The notes beneath the pieces were generated by a model. The model did no database searches and was not told the origin of the DNA. It saw only the letters and a program-made list of their open reading frames with translations. A program made the position numbers and the translations under genes. Below are positions 60,501 through 64,000 of a stretch of 64,000 bases of DNA, piece by piece. This DNA comes from Porogramme epimiltina. Taxonomy: Eukaryota > Basidiomycota > Agaricomycetes > Polyporales > Polyporaceae. The stretch lies in the NCBI GenBank assembly GCA_900155495.1, contig FTLJ01000089.1, positions 1-64,000 of the forward strand, read 5' to 3'. The first letter of the stretch is position 1. Every line of letters begins with the position of its first letter.

Positions 60501-61820
60501 TGCGATTAAACGCCCAAGATATCTCGCAACGTTGAGGGGTCCTCACTCTTGTATACTTCATTTCTACCACTGTTTTAGTATGTTGCACGGGAATAAGCGC
60601 AGTACTTATAGCCTGTAATGGTGAACTCAGAACCATTGCGGCCTCTCCTGGACAGCTCGTCCTCAGCCTGCCCTACTGCTGCGCCCAGCAGCCTGCCAGC
60701 AAAGTGCTACTTGTTAACTTGACAGCAAACCTCTACCCACGCCTCGCCGGGCACTGAACTGTTCATAGTCTACCCAAGCAGGATACAGATCCAAATCAAC
60801 TTTGTAGCGACAATTCCCACTTCTCCACGCTCGTCTCCTCTGAAGCTCCAAGACGCCTGCAGTAACTTGACGTTGGATGCCACCAAAGTAAGTATGCACT
60901 ATGCTCTTCCGCTCAGGCCGCCGGCACTATCGTGTGATCAACGAAGGCTGTCCATGTATCCATTGTGAAGGTTTAAAACTAGTCATATCACAGCTCCAAG
61001 TGCATTGCCCCGGCTCCTTTTTACGTACAGCCCATGCGCTGAAGATGCTTCCTTGAACATCGGAAGGCCTGGAGAGCGGCTCCGGAGTCCAGACCAGTAG
61101 TCGTTGCCGAAATTTCGAGGAAAGTGACCAAGAGTTTTCGCTTCTAAGTCCATTTCTTTCTTCAACCTCTGGAGGTCTCATTACTCATATCACTGTTAGG
61201 AAGTTATTGTACTCTGCTGCGAACCGCCAAGGCTTATTCTGCGCTTAACTGGGTCACTGCCTCATTTTTGAGGCCTAGCAGGCGCTCCGCGTGTACACCG
61301 GTTTCTATTTCATATTGCTTCTTTATGTCAAGAGAGGCACTCGTCGCTCAGTTGCACTGCGTCAGTCTCACGGCTCCCGCGCTCATCTGCGTAACCTTTG
61401 TGAGGTCACATCCAGGGTGCAGTCTTCCATTCCATAAGGAACCCGTCAAAGCCACCAGACCGCGCGCCTTGAATTCGACCAGTGCATTCAGTACCGGTGT
61501 CCGTACACCCCCGACACTGGAACGACTGGTTGGCAGTGATAACGATTTTCTTCGAGGAGCAGTTCTCGTTGACAGGTGCTCTGCTGTTTTAGGGGTCAAT
61601 GAACTTTGTCGTGCGGCAGGCGCGCGCTTACCCAATTTATGTCTCACAAATCACATCTGTCGAACTTGGTTTGGATGGGGAGCACCGGAGCCAATCGCCT
61701 ATATACGTGATCCCAGATAATGTAGTATAAACACTGCATGTGCCAACGCAACAAGGTGTTAAACATCCTTCACTTCTTCTGCGCCCCCGCTAGAATCTAA
61801 CATCACAGCCCTCTGACTAC
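60501..61820. other. Intergenic region between HNH and 7TM F
   Basis: About 1.3 kb. The open frame at 61268-61720 ends with CSAVLGVNE, faintly like the GACAVLGVN relic of block C, but no other HNH feature is seen. No gene is supported. The last part is the 7TM F promoter. Confidence 0.35.
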
Positions 61821-63287
61821 ATGATTCTAAATACCCCCAGCGCAAACTGTTCTCAAGACATCAATTTTATTTCGTATGACTTTTTGTCAGAACTCGACTA
61901 CTACCGTAGCTTAGGGGGAATGAGCGTGGTGAGCTCCACAGCAGGGTCATGTTTGTTTGGTGAGTTGTGCCTCCCCAGTTACTCTAGCTTCAGCAGCATG
62001 CTAATGAGATGTCATGGGTTAGGAATATTATCTATCCTGACGGCAATCTCAATCACCTTCCTAATGTAAGTCCAAAGTCCAAACTTCTATAAACCAAACC
62101 AACACCGTCTTTGTTCTTATTAGTCGCAAAGGAATAGCTCTACGCTCGGTCCAAATACTTCTCATGGCTACGATCACCCTCTACGTATCAACAAGCGTGA
62201 ACCTCGTCTACAAGCAATCACTGTATCCCTTATTGGACCAGACAACTGCGGAAGCATGGAATACTTTGTTTTCTATCAACGATTCTTCATTTGGAGATGC
62301 TTTGGTGCGATTAGGAGATAGGATGTCCTCGCAAGCCGGTGCCATGACTGCAACCCTCTCAGTAAACGTAGGTAGGTTTATAGCAGGGAGGTCTATCCCT
62401 TGGTAACACTCTACTCCCCAGATGCTCGTCAGCGACGCAATTGTTTGGTGGCGGGCAACAGTAATATGGAAAAGGAACAAACACATTTTGGGAATAGGTG
62501 TTGTTCTCCTCGTTACTACTGGGGGTAAGTTGTTTTTATTGCGGTCACAATAATTCAACGTGCCTCATGGGTAGTTTCCCGGGATCCCTCACAGCTCTAG
62601 GTATCACTACTGCGTACCAAAATCTCCCTCAGGGCTATACGAGCTTGCCGTCATATGCCGATAATCTACCCAGTGCCCCGAGAGGCATGGCATATGATCC
62701 GATCGGGGTCGCATGTGTTGTTATATCGTTGATCACAAATATCGCCGCCACGGGGCTGATAGCATATAAGACCTGGTATATTTCTTCTTCCATCCTTAAT
62801 GAATATTTCAAGAGCATTTGCTTCAGGGTACATAGGTGTACCATGAAACACCATCAAGTGGGGGGGAAGGTGATGCAATCGCGTGCTCTGAGTACGCTAA
62901 TGCTCATTGTCGAGTCGGGTGTCGGATATTGTTTTCTCTGGGCAAGTATTCTCCCTGCGTCCCCCACACACTCAAAGCTTATCTCTTGATTTACTTACTA
63001 CCAGATGGTTATTGTTTCATATGCTGGGATATCCCTCAAAACCGGTTCCCAAACCTACATCGAGACCAAGTACATTGGTTTCATGAATAACTTCGTATCT
63101 GGATGCCTTATTCCACTCATTGTGAGCATATTTCCGTCTATTTACCTTGCATAATCGCCAAGATATCATACACTGATCTTTGACTGGCGTGCACTAGGCT
63201 ATATATCCCATGGCTATCATTGTCATTGTCGCGGTGAACCAATCACCAATCGACCACCTCTACTCTAGTGTCCCACATTCTAACTGA
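61821..63287 (+). CDS. Seven-transmembrane protein F, divergent copy
   Basis: Eight exons: 61821-61959, 62023-62065, 62124-62367, 62422-62524, 62595-62775, 62827-62941, 63005-63121 and 63198-63287, giving 343 residues. Exon lengths and phases match copies A-E, but the sequence is clearly more diverged: IVWWRATVIWK, ITNIAATGLIAYK, LIVESGVGYCFLW, MAIIVIVAVNQS. Seven helices are visible. The sixth intron starts with GCAAGT, a GC-AG intron where the others have GTGCGT. It lies in the opposite orientation to the array and next to the intact HNH gene, so it marks the source arrangement. Ligand and partner unknown. Confidence 0.82.
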
Positions 63288-63527
63288 TCGCAGAACACAT
63301 GTGGAGCAGGTGCATGGGAGGATTCCAAATGCTGAGTGTGCTCAGAATGTTGTACATACACTTAATAACTTGAGAGTGTTTACTTGATAGAACTGCATCT
63401 ACAGGGCTCAGGAACAGTGGTCGCCTCCTCCGGTACAACAACATACATGCGCGAGTATCTCCAACAACTGTGAACGCACCCCGCGAACTTGAACTCTCCA
63501 TGCGAATTATCTGAGCGACGCACGTAC

Positions 63528-63733
63528 CCCACCGCCTCTTCACTCTTCTTGCTTACCACACGTGACCTGACGCCTCGCACATACATTTGACACCTTGGGC
63601 CATCCCCTTTGTCGTCCTCAGCTTGTTGGCTCTGAAGCCGAAAGTCGGGATACTTTGAAGCGGAAGAGCAGAAGGAGTCGCAAAGGAGTGAGACACGAGG
63701 GCGAAGCGCGTAGTATGCGGGAGGAAAGTGCAC
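63528..63733 (-). CDS. Possible 5' exon of a further gene
   Basis: An ATG frame on minus (MHFPPAYYALRPRVS to KKSEEAVG) is followed by a good GTACGTGCG donor. No continuing exon could be established towards 63290, and there is no known domain. It may be a first exon or a chance frame; 63734-64000 shows nothing recognisable. Confidence 0.25.
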
Positions 63734-64000
63734 GGCGGGGCGAGAATTAAGGGTCGTGAAATAGTAGCCCTGAGGCTCTCTCTAGACGAGTGACGAGCCC
63801 ACGCGGTATTGTCCTCAGAGAAAAGGAAACCTCGCGATACTTTACTACGTATAGCAATTCCTTCAAGTTCTCAGTACTCAGGAGGCCAATTTAACCATTG
63901 CGGAAAGAATTCCGCGGTGCAAGTCTATTGGGAGTATCAGTAGCATGTTCAGTATCAGGAAGGTATGGTCATTATTCTCATTTAAGGTGAACACTCTTCT

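Overview
The window is nuclear DNA of a filamentous basidiomycete, most likely an Agaricomycete. Genes are cut by many 45-80 nt GT-AG introns. The window holds a class I hydrophobin, a spermidine synthase/saccharopine reductase fusion of the kind known from Basidiomycota, a secreted GH28 pectinase and seven-transmembrane (7TM) proteins of an uncharacterised Agaricomycete type. No tRNA, rRNA or CRISPR array was seen.

Layout. 1-264: 3' end of an MFS sugar transporter. 1138-13429: five intact paralogues of a small secreted, probably GPI-anchored protein, all with four exons and the same intron phases, plus a decayed sixth copy. Two of the five lie in a tandem duplication of about 1.9 kb, and a coiled-coil protein gene (5351-6601) sits among them. 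13893-16750: the bifunctional polyamine/lysine gene. 17560-18014: a probable one-helix membrane protein on the minus strand. 18728-19184: hydrophobin. 20358-22381: an intact 14-exon GH28 gene.

22.4-54.1 kb is a tandem segmental array. The intact order at the right edge is Nup84/Nup107 nucleoporin (+, 54560-57717), HNH-nuclease gene (-, 58050-60417) and 7TM gene F (+, 61821-63287). Inverted copies of that stretch (7TM on minus, decayed HNH on plus, 3' tail of the nucleoporin on minus) recur between GATAAGATAA-type motifs about 4.3 kb apart. They alternate with degenerate chimeras in which the 5' half of the nucleoporin gene runs directly into the GH28 gene. In every unit the HNH, nucleoporin and GH28 copies are broken, while all five 7TM copies (A-E) splice into complete frames. 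Only the 7TM gene seems to have been kept under selection as the array grew. A solo LTR, two hAT-like elements with 23-bp terminal inverted repeats (one with an 8-bp target duplication) and a foldback element with inverted minisatellite arms have inserted in this zone.

The best candidate for an undescribed system is this amplified, transcriptionally antiparallel 7TM family with variable N-termini and loops, embedded in a locus whose other genes decay. All exon models were spliced by eye: phases and lengths were checked for continuity, but boundaries still need transcript data. Similarities between copies come from reading the sequence, not from computed alignments.
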